Origin: Porogramme epimiltina
Taxonomy: Eukaryota > Basidiomycota > Agaricomycetes > Polyporales > Polyporaceae
Reading direction: 5' to 3'
Assembly (NCBI GenBank): GCA_900155495.1
Contig: FTLJ01000160.1
Location: forward strand, 62,001-126,000
Length of the DNA stretch: 64,000 nt
Both the position numbers and the translations under genes were made by a program. The notes beneath the pieces were generated by a model, which saw nothing but the letters and a program-made list of their open reading frames with translations, made no database searches and had not been told where the DNA came from. Each line of letters begins with the position of its first letter. The stretch's first letter is position 1. Shown here piece by piece: positions 10,232-21,771 of this stretch.

Positions 10232-12504
10232 TTACGTCGTCTTGACGTCGACCATGTAGATCGGCGGGCGATCGGTGTCGGCGAAGTCCCAGTTTGTGTC
10301 CTTCTTCATCACCGCAGCGCCCTCGAGCGACAGGTCCGAAAGGGCGCTAGGCGAACGCTGCGTAGAGCTGATCCCGATGCTACCGTTGCTGACGCCGTCC
10401 TTGCGCGTGCCCTTTTCTGTGTCGTCCGTGAAGACATCAGGGTCGAAGTCAGACTCCGTGAGGACGGCCTCGACGTGCACTGCAGAGTGCCAACAACCCA
10501 ACAGTAAGCGAGGATGTAGGGAGGGAGAGGGACATCGTGGACGTACGATAGTGCGCAAGGCCCTTGCCGAAGCCCATCCAGCAAATGACGCCGAATACGC
10601 CGGCGCCGAAGAGGACGAAGAATGATACGATGGTCGTGCATGCGAAAAACGGCCATTCAATGAACGTCCACTGATAAACCTGGGCCTTGAACATCGTGCC
10701 CCATAGGACGATGTAGGCGAGGTCGAAGAAGAGGAAGACGACCATGAGAAGCGTGAGCTCTTTTCGCACCGCAAACCATCCCTGGGAGAAGTTAGGGTCA
10801 GGCCGGAGTTAGGCTAACCCATCATGATGCTTACTGTGATGATCCAGGGCACGATGGTCTTGAAAGGGAAGGAGTCAGCGCCAATGTCCCGCGATTTGTA
10901 ACCTTGCGAGATGACGACATACCACGATCGTGAAGATGAAAAGCGTGTAATAGAGAGATGGGTGTTGCGCGAGGTACGCAATCGAACTGTTCCGCAACTG
11001 GTCGACCCAGAGGCTGATGGCAGTGACGGTAAAGAACAGAGCAAGTTGGAGGAACATGGAGTCGACCAAGAAGAACTGTGACCGCATCAGTCTCGCTCAG
11101 GGCTACGACGGTGATATCGCACTCACTTTGTAGAGACGCATCACTCCTGCGGGTGGACCTACGCGACGGATCGTGGAGCTCTTGAACCCCTGGGCGCAGT
11201 TGTTAGACTGCAGCGCTACAGCATGGAGATCATCGAACAAACCTTGACGATCCTCCACGCTAGGAAGGAGGTGGAGAGGAAGGCGGTGACATTCAGCACC
11301 AACTCAGGTATCTACAAATGATTTCAGTAACCTTCGCAGCAAGCATACATACTAAACAGGTTGACCTGGAGAGCGATGCGTGTCGTGAAGTACGATGGGA
11401 GGACATCGAAATGGCAGAATGTGTTTCGGCCGGTGATGAGGGTGTCGTATCTGAACTGGAAGTCCGTAGTACGCCAGAGGGCGTATGCAGCCCACGATGT
11501 TTGGAGGAATCGTGCAAAGACGACAGCCCAGCTGTATCATAGAAGTCAGGGCGAGTTCTCTCATGCGATAGAATTACTCACATATGGGGTATTGAGTTAT
11601 ACAAAATCTATACTTGCCTAGTGAGTGAAAGGGGCCTTAACGGATATGAGTTGGTACCGACGTACCCCAAACGTAGAGATCAACAGCAACCAAAACTGGG
11701 AGCCAACGAGCGCAAGGTCTTCGCGGCGTGAATTATCGAGACTTCAGAATTCGTGAGCAAGGAGGGGAGGGCTACGCAAAGCTAGAAGACATACATTCGT
11801 GCGGGATATTCCAACGTTCGGGCACAAGTTTCGCTCAGCTGAACGCGTTGGTTTCCGTCAAAGGTGAGGGTGACAGAGGTCACTTTGCCTGTTGCAGGAT
11901 CCCTCACGGGTTGCAGGGACGAGTCTTGAGGGCCACGTCGCGCCAAAGTCTTTCGTAGTGCAGAGTTGGAATGCGGGGTATTGGAACGCAGACAAACGAC
12001 CACTCACCGATACAGATCGACCTTCGACCTCCTGCAGCTACCGTTACAACCACGCTAACCCGTGCACGCCGTGACAAAGACGCACCTCAAGGAACCGCGA
12101 AACCAACGTCGCGTTGCCCGTACCCGTCTCCGTCGACCATAGAGTATCACAATCTTTGTACACATCTCCGACAGGGGCCGCAGTACAAAGCTTCAGTGTG
12201 AGGTCGCCGTGGGACCGAAAGAGTCGCGCGACTTCATTGTTGGGAACTTCGGCGATACTGACGACGCTGTTCACGAACGCCGAGGAAGTCGCGTCTTCGG
12301 AGTAGAGGAAGGCAGCAGTGAGACCCTGGGCGACGCAGTGGATAACGCTGAGGAGGAAGAACGCGAGCGTATGGGGAGTGAGGGTAATGCGTGCCAACTG
12401 GCGGGGTATCAGCTATGGCAAGCTGAAGAATGAGAGCGACCAAGTCGAACACTCACCGCCGACTTCATGTGAATTACAACTTTGCTCTTTGATTTTGTCG
12501 TCAT
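10232..12504 (-). CDS. Multi-pass membrane protein with N-terminal ectodomain
   Basis: At least eight exons. A short first exon carries two in-frame ATGs (12504 and 12468) and ends at a GTGAGT donor, after which a hydrophobic signal or first membrane segment follows (about 12370-12320). An ectodomain of roughly 130 residues with cysteines and an N-A-T sequon comes next (12300-11810). Further hydrophobic segments lie at about 11715, 11540, 11320, 11080-11020, 10970-10920, 10840, 10740 and 10640-10570. The tail is cytosolic-looking, acidic and Ser-rich, ending at 10232. The layout resembles a seven- or eight-span receptor or transporter. It does not look like STE3 pheromone receptors, which lack such an ectodomain. 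I do not recognise the family. Exons are well preserved, so the gene is probably functional. Confidence 0.7.
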
Positions 12505-13571
12505 TTTGCCAAGTAAGAGTCAGAGGGTGAACGAATGGACCAAGTAACGGACTATCAAAGCCCTCGTGAACTAGAAATACACGCTGGAAGGGAGACGAAA
12601 AAGACGTCAGAGAGAAGAGGCCGAGCAGGCGCTGCCTACGAGGGAAAGGCCTACGGGAGCGCGGGCGAGGACCCGTCGTTGATATCGCCCACCCAAGCCC
12701 GCTCCGCTGATGGCCCTCGGCTGACGATCTTGAGGCAGCAACGGTGGCGATACAACAATCCCGCTAGTGGCTTGATGAGGATTGGACCTTGAAGCCGGTG
12801 GAGCAAAGCGATCGAGTTGAACCCGGGCGGGGACGGGTCTATAGGATTGATTCTCAGCCATTCTTTATTTTGCCTTTTCCGCAGGAGCTGCTACGCATTC
12901 AGAAGCCATATGATCAGAAGACAACAATCCCTGGGAGATTCTGCCGTGAAGGAAGGGAGAAACGAACACAGAAGGGCGATGAGTGTGAAATCCGAGGGCG
13001 GGGCGAAGCCTCTGACCTGAGATCTTCTCGCCCTTCGACATCTTCAGATTGCCGAGAACGGCAACAGACCATCAATACCGGACCTTCCAGAGATCTAGCC
13101 TTCCGTACAGTCCCATTGGAAGACAGGGGAACTCACTCATATGTATAATGATCAACGTTTCATCACGACGACGCATCCGACGCCATATGAAATTGGGCAC
13201 AGCGAGAAGTTGCGAGTGTTTGCTGCATCGAAATGGCGGGGTTGGGGGGATAAACATGGTGGTGCGAGTGCGGCGTAGGAAGTCCAAACGGGTTGGTGAG
13301 GAGGACTAGCAAGGGCGTCCTCCATGTCAGTCTGGAGGGAACGGAAACCTCAAGAGGTTGCCCAGAACGTCGGAGAGACTTTCCCATCATATCAATGACG
13401 TATGCGAACATCACGTGGTCACATTCGCCTTGGCAGGGCGCTTTTTCAAGCTTTTACCTTGACCTCGATCACAATTGCATGCGACTTTGAAGTTTGACGT
13501 GCTGGCGAAATGTATTTTTCTCGTCCGTACGATACATCCATCCACCAGCGTCTCCCACTGGCGGAATGATA
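12505..13571. other. Intergenic
   Basis: Holds the promoter of the minus-strand membrane protein and the 3' region of the minus-strand oxygenase. Several short ORFs are present on both strands, but none shows protein-family features. Confidence 0.4.
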
Positions 13572-15152
13572 TCAGTTGTAATACTTGACGGCAACGCCCT
13601 TTACGATCTCCTCCTCCTCAACCCCGTTTGTGCCCTTGGGCGGCACCGTTTGACCGTAAACCCGTGTACGTGCCTTGCGCCACTCCTCCATAGTCGGGGC
13701 AACCTCATCCGCACACCTGCGCTTCACCTCGCTACGTTGAAGAACAGGACTTTGCATCAGCGGCGCGAGGCGCACGTCGTCGTCGGCGAGCGCGAAGTAG
13801 AACGCGCCAAGGCGGGGGATGCCACGCTGATCTGCTGGGGGCTGCACGACGCGATGGATCGTGCCTTTGTAGAACCCCCCTGAGAGCATCTCGAGAGCGT
13901 CCCCAACGTTGACGACCTGACATATGCACAGCGTGAGTACCTTTAAGAGCAGGAAACAGGCAGGGCGTACCAATGCATTGTCGATGTGCTTAATCCAGCG
14001 CCACGTTCCGTCCTGGGACAATATCTGCAGTGCTGAGATGGGCTGGCTCCATAGGATAGTGAGAGTGCCAGTATCTGGGGCTTCCATAAGTTATGGCCAA
14101 GCATGAATATGTGATGACACAAACCAGTGTGCCCCTTGAGCCAGACGCTATTCGACTTGATCTCATCATCGTCAGTCCGGGGAAAGCTGAGCGAGAGTTG
14201 GAGGTCGATGTGAGATAATCCGGATGATTTGACTTACTACTTCATAAAGCGCGCTAGTGAGTAAGCCGGTCAGGTGTATGCGGTGGTGTAGACCAATGGG
14301 GGCGTACCACGAGTCTCTCCGCGAGCGTCGAAGTTGTGCATGTTGACAAACGTGTCCTCTGGAAGCTCCATACCTCGCGCGAGTATCCTGAATGCGTACA
14401 GATGAGCCTTCCACAGGTTCCAGGAGTATAGGAAGACATACCGAAGCAGAGGATGAAGGACTTTGAAGTGATTGTGCTCCGAGAACGCGCGAAGCTCCGG
14501 CGCAAACGGCCGCAGAGCCTTCGGGTATTCCTGTTGCTCGTATATGGCACGATGCACTGCGTTCGGGGTGTGAGTTTCAGAACGAGCGGCGGGTCGCGGA
14601 TGACGCACTGGTAAAATGCTCAATCTGGTCCCGTACACCGTTGTCAATGTGCTTACGCCATTTGCATTAACACCTTCAATTCCGAACATAGTTGCTTCGT
14701 GGGACATACCCAGTATTCGCGGAACTTATACCCGCTGTATGTGCCTGTTTCCTTGATCTGTGCGGCGTACTGTCTTTTCTCTTCTTCAGGGACTTGAGAG
14801 AAGACGACATCTCCTATGTCAATGATTCGGTTATTCTGTGAAGACAGAGTCAGCATTCTGTAGAGAATATAGAGGAATAGAAAGACACCTCAGCTTGCGT
14901 GAAACCATGGTTTATGACATACAGAAAACCGTGAGTGTGCATGGCATCCCGCACGATGGGAGTCAGCTCGTCACGACCGTCTGGTGTGGCGGCTTTCGAG
15001 ATGTCAATGATTGGCAGCTCCGCCCAATCCACTGTAGAGAGGCGTTACCTAAACGGAAGGGGCAATAGCTGGGGGAACGCGAACTTACAGCTTTCATTCG
15101 TTGGTGGCGGTTGAACATAGCGAGGAGCCGATGGGACAGTAGTGATTGTCAT
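13572..15152 (-). CDS. 2-oxoglutarate/Fe(II)-dependent dioxygenase, IPNS-like
   Basis: Start chosen at ATG 15150-15152: this short exon joins across a GTAAGT intron to the exon opening with D-W-A-E-L-P-I-I-D-I-S, the canonical N-terminus of the isopenicillin-N-synthase-like family. The next exon (about 14856-14680) holds the DIOX_N helix region. The C-terminal exons (14087-13572) hold the double-stranded beta-helix core: G-T-L-T-I-L-W after the first metal-ligand region, then V-N-V-G-D and the distal metal histidine in T-I-H-R-V, then P-R-L-G-A-F-Y-F. The stop is TGA at 13572-13574. Such enzymes hydroxylate, desaturate or cyclise small molecules using O2 and 2-oxoglutarate in the cytosol. The substrate cannot be told. 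No biosynthetic cluster surrounds the gene. Confidence 0.85.
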
Positions 15153-16681
15153 AGAGACTCACTATCAGATTAAAGACGACACTGAGGTTGTGAGAAGGAG
15201 AAGTGCTCGTATACCTTTCTTATGGCTCTGATAAGACCGAACTTCTATCTTGGCGTGCAGCGGCCATGGGAACAGGATCTATTAATTGCTTGTCCCTGGA
15301 GGGTCTGCTGATCATGGCGTGGATCCACATTGACAAAGTGGGCTAAAATAGAGGGCGTCCGGGAAGAAATACTGACTGACGTTGATCCCGGACCTCGGCG
15401 GGTAACGACAAGCCCAGGGAGTCTGCAAAATTCTGCGTTAGGAGGCACTAGTGGTGAGCAGTACGTCGGAACGACTGCCGAAGCCGAAGCACTGTTTTGG
15501 CGGTCTACACGTGGAATAACGTCATATGCCATGTGGCGGAACTTCCTACTCTGAAGTAGGGTAGGACTCGGTATCAACTGCAATCTGAAGTGCAAGATGA
15601 ACTCTGGTAAAAGGGGAGTATGCTGGTGATGTGACTGGTTGAGAACTTGTTCCGAATGCTGCCGGTGCTGCCAGATCTGACCGCGCGTCCCTATTTGGGG
15701 TGCATGGGCGCCTACCTGAAGGCCCCTTCCCTTCCGAGTCGAGCTTCCGCGAATTCGAGGGTTCCCGAGTCACATGAACAAGCCATGGGTAGGCTACGCT
15801 GGGCTCTTAGAACTTTGATCTTTGGAAAGTTTTGAAGCTGGTCGAGTCCGTCTGCACTGGGGCGATGCCGCCGAGGCCGTTCCCTCATGGTCAAATAGGG
15901 TGCAGAGTCTGACATCGACGATCATGCGCTGCAGGTGAGCCTCAGTTCTATGGCATACGTTTTGATTGTTGAACATCTTTCTTTTGCGGGATCCAGGTGA
16001 CTTTTCGGCTGAACGGTGCTGCTGGCGTCGCTCAGCTGTCAAAACATCAGCCACCCGAGGTCGCAGGCTCATCGGAGCGCCGAGTTCCAACCTGATGTTA
16101 TTTTGAGCTCTATGGATTACGTTGCTTCTCTAACTCTAAGGCGGATGGGAGTCCAACTTGACATCTTAGAGATCAGAGTAGGGGGGGTAGACTGTGTAGT
16201 ATATCACGACGGGTGCTATGAGGCAGACATGTGGCGCAACGCCACCGTAATCTCCAGTCCTTGAAGGAGTTCCGATCGCACGACAAGAGCGTCAACATGC
16301 CTGCTGTTTCTGGGACTTACTCTATAAGAATGACGGGTGCAGGTGTAGGTCATATTGGCTGTCGCTCAACTTTGTGAGTGAAGCGAGTAGCCACATCACC
16401 GCCCAACTGCGATCTGCGATCTGTGTTTTCCAGTGGCCTCACACGTGAAACAGGTTGAAGTCATCCGCCACCTCCTACGCTGTGTTTATGCTATGCAAAT
16501 CCATCTTAATTGCGAACACGCCGCCTGATTCCTAGAAAAGTGTTCGCAGTCTACACGCTCACGGTGTGTATAAGTACGACCCAGAGCGTGGTGGTCTTCG
16601 TTATTATTGCAGCCTTCTTCTCTACCCTTCTTTCACGTCCCCCCTCCTTGTCTTCTAACCTTCTAAATCTCCTCATTTATC
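15153..16681. other. Intergenic, 1.5 kb
   Basis: No gene could be supported. The divergent neighbours (oxygenase, minus; surface protein, plus) must have their promoters here. A TATAAG motif at 16569-16574 lies 113 nt before the ATG of the plus-strand gene, and pyrimidine-rich sequence follows (16610-16680). Confidence 0.4.
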
Positions 16682-17384
16682 ATGCACGCGAAGCTGGTTT
16701 CTCTTCTCGTCATTCTTACGGCGCTTTTGTGTGTCTCAAGTGAGTCGCGACTTTTCAGTCTTAGCCTGAGATACGACTAGCCACGTATGTGCCACTCATT
16801 ACTTACTTGGTGTAGATGCTGCAATTGTCTCGCTATACATCCCTGGTAACGACCCGGATATCCCGCTCACCGCGGACAAGCTCGGCGTAGACGGACAAGG
16901 ACGTACCTCGTGGCGGCTTGCCGTCGGAACCTCCAGTGGCTCATTCACCGACACAGGCCCCACGGGCACGTCTCCGAACGCGTTGTCACAGTTCACCGGT
17001 CCGTACTTCTTCCGCGTGAAATCTATGCCCACTAACTGTCTTTCGCAGCTACGTTAGTCGAAGGCCCCAGCAATGCACACTTAATAGAGGATATTCCGGA
17101 TGCAGGAGTACTTAATGGGGATTGTACGATCAAAGACGGCATTTCGGTTTGCACACTCAGTGTCTCAGCCTCTGGGACCCAAAATAGCCCGGTAATCTTT
17201 ACGGAGACGGCGAACCTAATCGACGTCCAGGTGAGCCCTCTTCATGCACAGATATAAGGTACAGATGGACATCAGCTCATCTGCCACTTTTTAGACGAGC
17301 GGTTCGGGGGGCATGGGTGCCGGTCCTATGCTGGTTATAAGTGCGGCTATAACCATGGGTGCCTTCTTGAACGTATTACTGTAG
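16682..17384 (+). CDS. Small secreted protein with C-terminal anchor-like tail
   Basis: Three or four exons from ATG 16682 to TAG 17382-17384. The N-terminus is a clear signal peptide (M-H-A-K-L-V-S-L-L-V-I-L-T core). The mature part begins with V-S-L-Y-I-P-G, followed by a G-R-T-S-W-R motif, then T-L-V-E-G-P-S and two cysteines in C-T-I-K-D-G-I-S-V-C. The protein ends with a short Gly/Ser linker and a hydrophobic tail that finishes at the stop codon (F-L-N-V-L-L), as expected for GPI attachment or a single tail anchor. It is very close to the minus-strand gene at 61308-62019 and more distantly related to those at 49483, 52899 and 54794. Function unknown; a cell-wall or surface role is inferred. 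Confidence 0.75.
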
Positions 17385-17828
17385 TAGGACGTGATGTAAT
17401 TTGTTTGGGTGCTGAAGTAACGGGATCATACTGCATTATGATAGATACCGGGGTGGGTACACGAATACTTCTGGCAAGTAAACATATCTTAGACCAAGGC
17501 CAGTTCGCGTGTGCTTGCGGTTAAGAGATCTTTCCATTTGTGGCGTCGAGTGTGTAGTACGCACAAACACATAAACGAGCACAAGGAATCAAAGCCGAAG
17601 CCGCCAGCGGGAAGCATGCGTGTCTGCAAGAAGGGGGATAAATGTATGAAGACTATGGGGAGGCGACCATACGCCGCTAACCGGTCTCGGTGTGGGTGCC
17701 TAGCGGCTACGACATCGGTCAAACGCGTAGCCCACCATCCGACTCCCCCATCTCCAACGCGAGCACCGAAAGCACTTCCGTTACCGTAATACGCAACCGT
17801 AGGCCCTCGGTGACTAGTTGAGCTCGCC
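17385..17828. other. Intergenic
   Basis: Spacer between the plus-strand surface-protein gene and a minus-strand gene relic. No coding or repeat signal was noted. Confidence 0.35.
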
Positions 17829-18300
17829 CTACACGTGCGCGCCGTCTGCCCAGGGCATGTAGGCAGGGACCAGGCGCGGGAAGAAGTGGCACATGTACGC
17901 GTGCCACACCTCCCGATGCTCGTCCTGGACGTCTTTCGATGCCACGCCGCTCGGCCTAACGACCAGATTCGTTAGAGGGTGAATGGGCTCCGCGGGATCA
18001 AGCGTCAGCTTATCAGCCGCAGGCAAGTTGTCAACGTCGAGGTCGAGGAGCGGCGGCAGTATGAGGGAAGTGAGGCGGGGGCAGAATGCGCTGAAGTGCG
18101 CGAGGACTGCCCTGGTAGGAACCACGGCGGCGCCAGCGCTCCGGAAACGTCGCCGCTTATGCAGGTGGAAGATCTCGAGCTTGCGCCACGCACACGCGGC
18201 CGCCGCCAGGTTGGCGTCGCACCCCGAGGAGACAAGGGGGTTGGACCTATGGCTGAACTCGAAATCGCGCATGTACATGTCGCGCGCCGGAGTCGAAAAA
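17829..18300 (-). pseudogene. F-box/LRR-like C-terminal fragment
   Basis: An open minus-strand stretch ending at TGA/TAG near 17829 reads as the C-terminal part of a basidiomycete F-box-associated leucine-rich protein (F-C-P-R-L-T-S-L-I-L-P-P-L pattern, then an acidic region and a Trp/His/Phe-rich end). No F-box and no convincing start are found upstream. The first ATG in frame is at 18278, and the sequence before it belongs to a different relic, an APH-like kinase exon. I read it as a truncated remnant. The family assignment is tentative. Confidence 0.4.
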
Positions 18301-18329
18301 TGCGTGGGCCGTGGAGCCCAGGTCTTCAC

Positions 18330-18603
18330 TCAGAGTGTCAAGCGATCCTGGCAGGAGTCGATCACGTATTTCCTTGTCCTACATGCTGTCTACGTCAGAG
18401 GGCTAAAGTGAATGTCAGGCTGTAGTTCCTCGGGAACACAATGCACTAATTTACCTCGAGCTCACGCGGGGAATCATAATGTGCAAGGCGTGGAGAATAG
18501 CGTGTACGCTATCCACTGACAGACCGAAAGTGGCGTAGAGGGCGTAGAGAGCGAGAGATTTGATGCGTTCGAGAGGTGTGGATTGATATGAATATGCGCT
18601 CAT
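18330..18603 (-). pseudogene. Relic of APH-like kinase gene, antisense
   Basis: From ATG 18601-18603 the minus strand encodes about 47 residues that match exon 1 of the three kinase genes at 23.6, 28.4 and 30.3 kb (shared pattern Y-x-x-F-G-L-S-V-D-S-V-H-A-I-L), ending at a GTGAGC donor. After a TTTAG acceptor the next stretch matches the start of their exon 2 (S-D-V-D, then L-x-T-L-S-E-x-L-G), but a TAG lies in frame within its first ten codons and similarity stops near 18330. The kinase core is missing. It is a fourth, dead, inverted copy of the family. Confidence 0.5.
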
Positions 18604-19059
18604 GAGGATGTTGAACGTTCAAGACATCGTGGTCAACTAGCTAAAGCCTAAAATCTACTTCAACTTTAGTGCACAACGTGGCACCTGACCGTGAGACATT
18701 CGGCTCTAAGCGCTCCGATCCGAAATGATCTATCCTCGGGAGACTGGGAGCCGGGACCGACTCCAAGCAGATAAGGGCAGAGTGGGAGAGGAGGCACATT
18801 GTCCTAGCTTATAAAGAGTGAGTCCATGTCGTTAAAACGACTTCGGCACCCTCGAGCCTGCCAAACATACGCGGCCGAAAGATCATATAATTCGAAGGTA
18901 GTATGACGTCGCCGTCACGACCCAGACAATGTCGGCGTCCAATGGCTGGGTGTCTATTCGGGCAGTGGCTGCCGGGCCGGGCGACGCCAATCTCAACCGC
19001 GGCGAGAAGGAGGAGCGCCAACCGACGGGCTTGGACAGCGACGCCGACCTCACACGACC
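18604..19059. promoter_or_regulatory. Upstream region of M28 peptidase gene
   Basis: Contains a TATAAA motif at 18810-18815, about 245 nt before the peptidase ATG at 19060. The distance is long for a core promoter unless the leader is long or contains an intron. No coding signal was found. Confidence 0.3.
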
Positions 19060-21040
19060 ATGCTCTTCACTGCCTCCCCCATCGCGCTCTTGGTTCTCTC
19101 ACAGACTCCTCCTCAAGCCAACTCGTGTCTAGCCAAGTTTTACTACGGCACCCATGGCCAGCAGCATGTCTTCCTCACTCCAAACGGTGGTTGTAGCAAT
19201 CAAGCCCTCCTAGAAGACCGTGCGATGTACGTCCTAGAGCCCTCTAGGGATGCCGAGCAACTTGTGTGGCTTCAACGCCAGGCGGTGGATCCCGCCCTCG
19301 CTTCCGGCGCGCAGAGCGCACAAGACGAAATTGAAGCCTTCCTGTCGCGCCTTACCGCCTCCGTGCCCGGCGCATTCGCGTCCAACGACCAGGTCGTCCT
19401 CAATTTCCAGCCCTCTGCAAAGCTCATCCTCCAGCACGCAAACGACAGCGCGCTCATCTCCGTCGACCGGGACATCGCGCTCACGCTCGACCTCCTCCTC
19501 CCCCGCTTCTGGAAGGCCTCCCCACTGCCGCCGGCCCCCATCCCGCTCATACCCGTCCCGTCCAAGGCCGTGGAGCGCGTCAAGGACATCCTCGCAGACA
19601 TCAAGTTCGACCCAGAGGTCGCGGCGATCGTGAACAACATCTCCGTGGCCCAGCTCCGCGCGGACGTGCGCTACCTCACGGGCGAGAGCCCGACGTCCGA
19701 GATCGTCTCCCGGCACTCATTCTCCAAGGGCGTGCTTATCGCGGCGGACTGGCTGAAGCAGAACTTTGAGGCGCACGGGGCGACGTGCGAGCTCAGGCCA
19801 TTCCTCTCTGGGTTCGCGCCCAACGTCATTTGGTGAGTACTTTCACACACATGGTTGGTTGGTCGTCGTGGCAGGATAGGCGGCGCAGTCGTGGGAGTGA
19901 GGGAGGACCTTGGTCAAACCTAATGCTCAGAGGTGGTAGACAGTTACGCGATGAGGCGCTGTTTCAGTCTGAAGCACCCGCCCATATGGCGATTCATGAC
20001 TTGTCTCGTCCAACGCGTTGCGCCCATCTGCGTAGGAGACCACGAATCTGACGTTCTGTCTTGTGCTGCGATTCTACTACCAGGACTGTGTGCTGACACG
20101 CTCCATCTCTCCACAGCACATACGCGGGAAGCGAGGACACGACGGAGACGGTGCTCATCAGCGCCCACTACGACTCGCGCGGCTCCTTCGGAAGCGTGCG
20201 CGCGCCGGGCGGCGACGACGACGGCTCCGGCACCACTGCGCTGCTCGGCATTGCGCGCACGATCGCGCGCAAGGGCCTCAAGTTCCGGAAGAACGTCCAG
20301 ATCTGCGCGTTCGCGGGCGAGGAGCAGGGCCTGTACGGCTCGCGCTACTACGCCAACGACATGTACAAGGCAGGCGCGAACCTGACCCTCATGATCCAGG
20401 CGGACATGCTGGGGTACCACAAGGCGGGCGAGCCTGCACAGCTCGGGCTTCCCGACGTGTGAGTGATTCTCCTGCTCAAGTACCTGTGGAGAGTTGACAT
20501 GCGGTGCGTCGGTAGCATCGGAACCCCTGAGGTCGCCCAGCTCGTTGCGAATCTCTCCGCCATCTACTCCCCCGAGCTCAAAGTGGGCCTCACCCCTGTA
20601 AGTCTATAGTTTTACTCGATCACACAAGGCTGACCTTGTCGTCCTCGAATAGGCTTGCTGCAGCGACCACCAGGTAAGTCAACTTTTCGAGCGGTCATTC
20701 ATTCAGCTTCTCACCCCGTCACTTCACAGAGCTTCCACCAGCTGGGTTTCCCCGCCACCCAGGTCTTTGAGCGCGCCGGCCCCATCGTCGACCCCATGTA
20801 CCACAACAGCGGTAAGCAACATGATTACGTGGCAAGCTCCCTCGACTGACTGTATGCGTCCATGACGCCACAGGTGACCTCAGCGACCGCGAGGGGTACG
20901 ACTTTGAGCAGATCAAGTCGATAGCTAAGGTCCAGGTGAGCTCGTCTGCAAACTTCCCATTCCGCACGCAGTTGCTAATCCGCGCCTAGTTTGCGACGCT
21001 CCTGCACGCCGCCGGGTTCGACCTCCCAAGTTACGAGTAA
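19060..21040 (+). CDS. Secreted M28-family zinc aminopeptidase
   Basis: Begins at ATG 19060 with a hydrophobic signal sequence. A first exon of about 257 codons encodes the N-terminal pro-region, and after an intron (about 19832-20115) the M28 catalytic domain follows in several exons. Visible di-zinc site elements: H-Y-D-S-R (first metal His), G-D-D-D-G-S-G (bridging Asp), A-G-E-E-Q-G (catalytic base Glu then zinc Glu), I-Q-A-D-M-L-G-Y (Asp) and the last His in M-Y-H-N-S-G-D. The C-terminus is S-Y-E before TAA 21038-21040. All catalytic and metal residues are present, so the enzyme should be active, removing N-terminal amino acids from peptides outside the cell or in the vacuole. Degenerate copies lie at 26.5-27.8 kb and 30.03 kb, and an N-terminal homologue at 34.9 kb. 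Confidence 0.9.
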
Positions 21041-21771
21041 GCGTGGAGGGAGATCGTAGACTACCGGAAGATGTATTATCTATTTCAGACTTATTTAGGA
21101 CGGATGGCTTGTATCGCAGCGTTTTGCCAGTGTTTGCACATCCATGGTGGGCGCCACTCGTTTTGATGAGCGCACCCAACAGTTTCTCGGTGTTCATAAT
21201 GACGCCCTTGATAGCACGAGTACATTCTACCAAGTGACCTTCTCATCTGTGTTCGGCAATGCGCCATTCAATTTCCGTACACAAGCACATCGCTGGGCAC
21301 CTTCCGCGAAGCCCTCGTCTATCGCTTTATGCTTTCCCATCTTGCCGTTCCGTAAACAGGTACCTATTCATTGCCAGGCTCATATGAAGGATCGCTCTTA
21401 TGCTCTTGTTCGTTGTGGCGGGGAGCTTGAAGTCTAAACTGTCATCCGCTGCGTGTAATCGAGTTCCAGGTTCCGTGGCACCGTTGCAATGGGGTTGACT
21501 CACTCATCGGTCAATGTGCAGTGAAGATGTCTAGACGAGAAGGTTCATTTTACTTGCTGATCCTCCATAGAAGACTACTGCGCTGTGCTCTCATCACCGA
21601 GGCTCTGATGATTCGTATCACAATGACCACACTATTAGGTAGAACACGTATTGACGGCAAAAAAGGACGTTTGATAATTCGAGAGGCGTGGAAAGTGAAT
21701 ACATTGTTAGGAGAACATTTCCCCTGTTCCCAAGTTCATTTGACATAAAACTACACAGAGACATCTGTCTA
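21041..21771. other. Intergenic, convergent
   Basis: The spacer lies between the 3' ends of the peptidase gene (plus) and the DUF7770-like gene (minus). No further gene was found. Confidence 0.4.

Noticed and set aside
10232..12504. Possible STE3-type pheromone receptor
   Set aside because: The large N-terminal ectodomain and signal sequence, and lack of STE3-like motifs, do not fit, and it lies 24 kb from the nearest pheromone gene.
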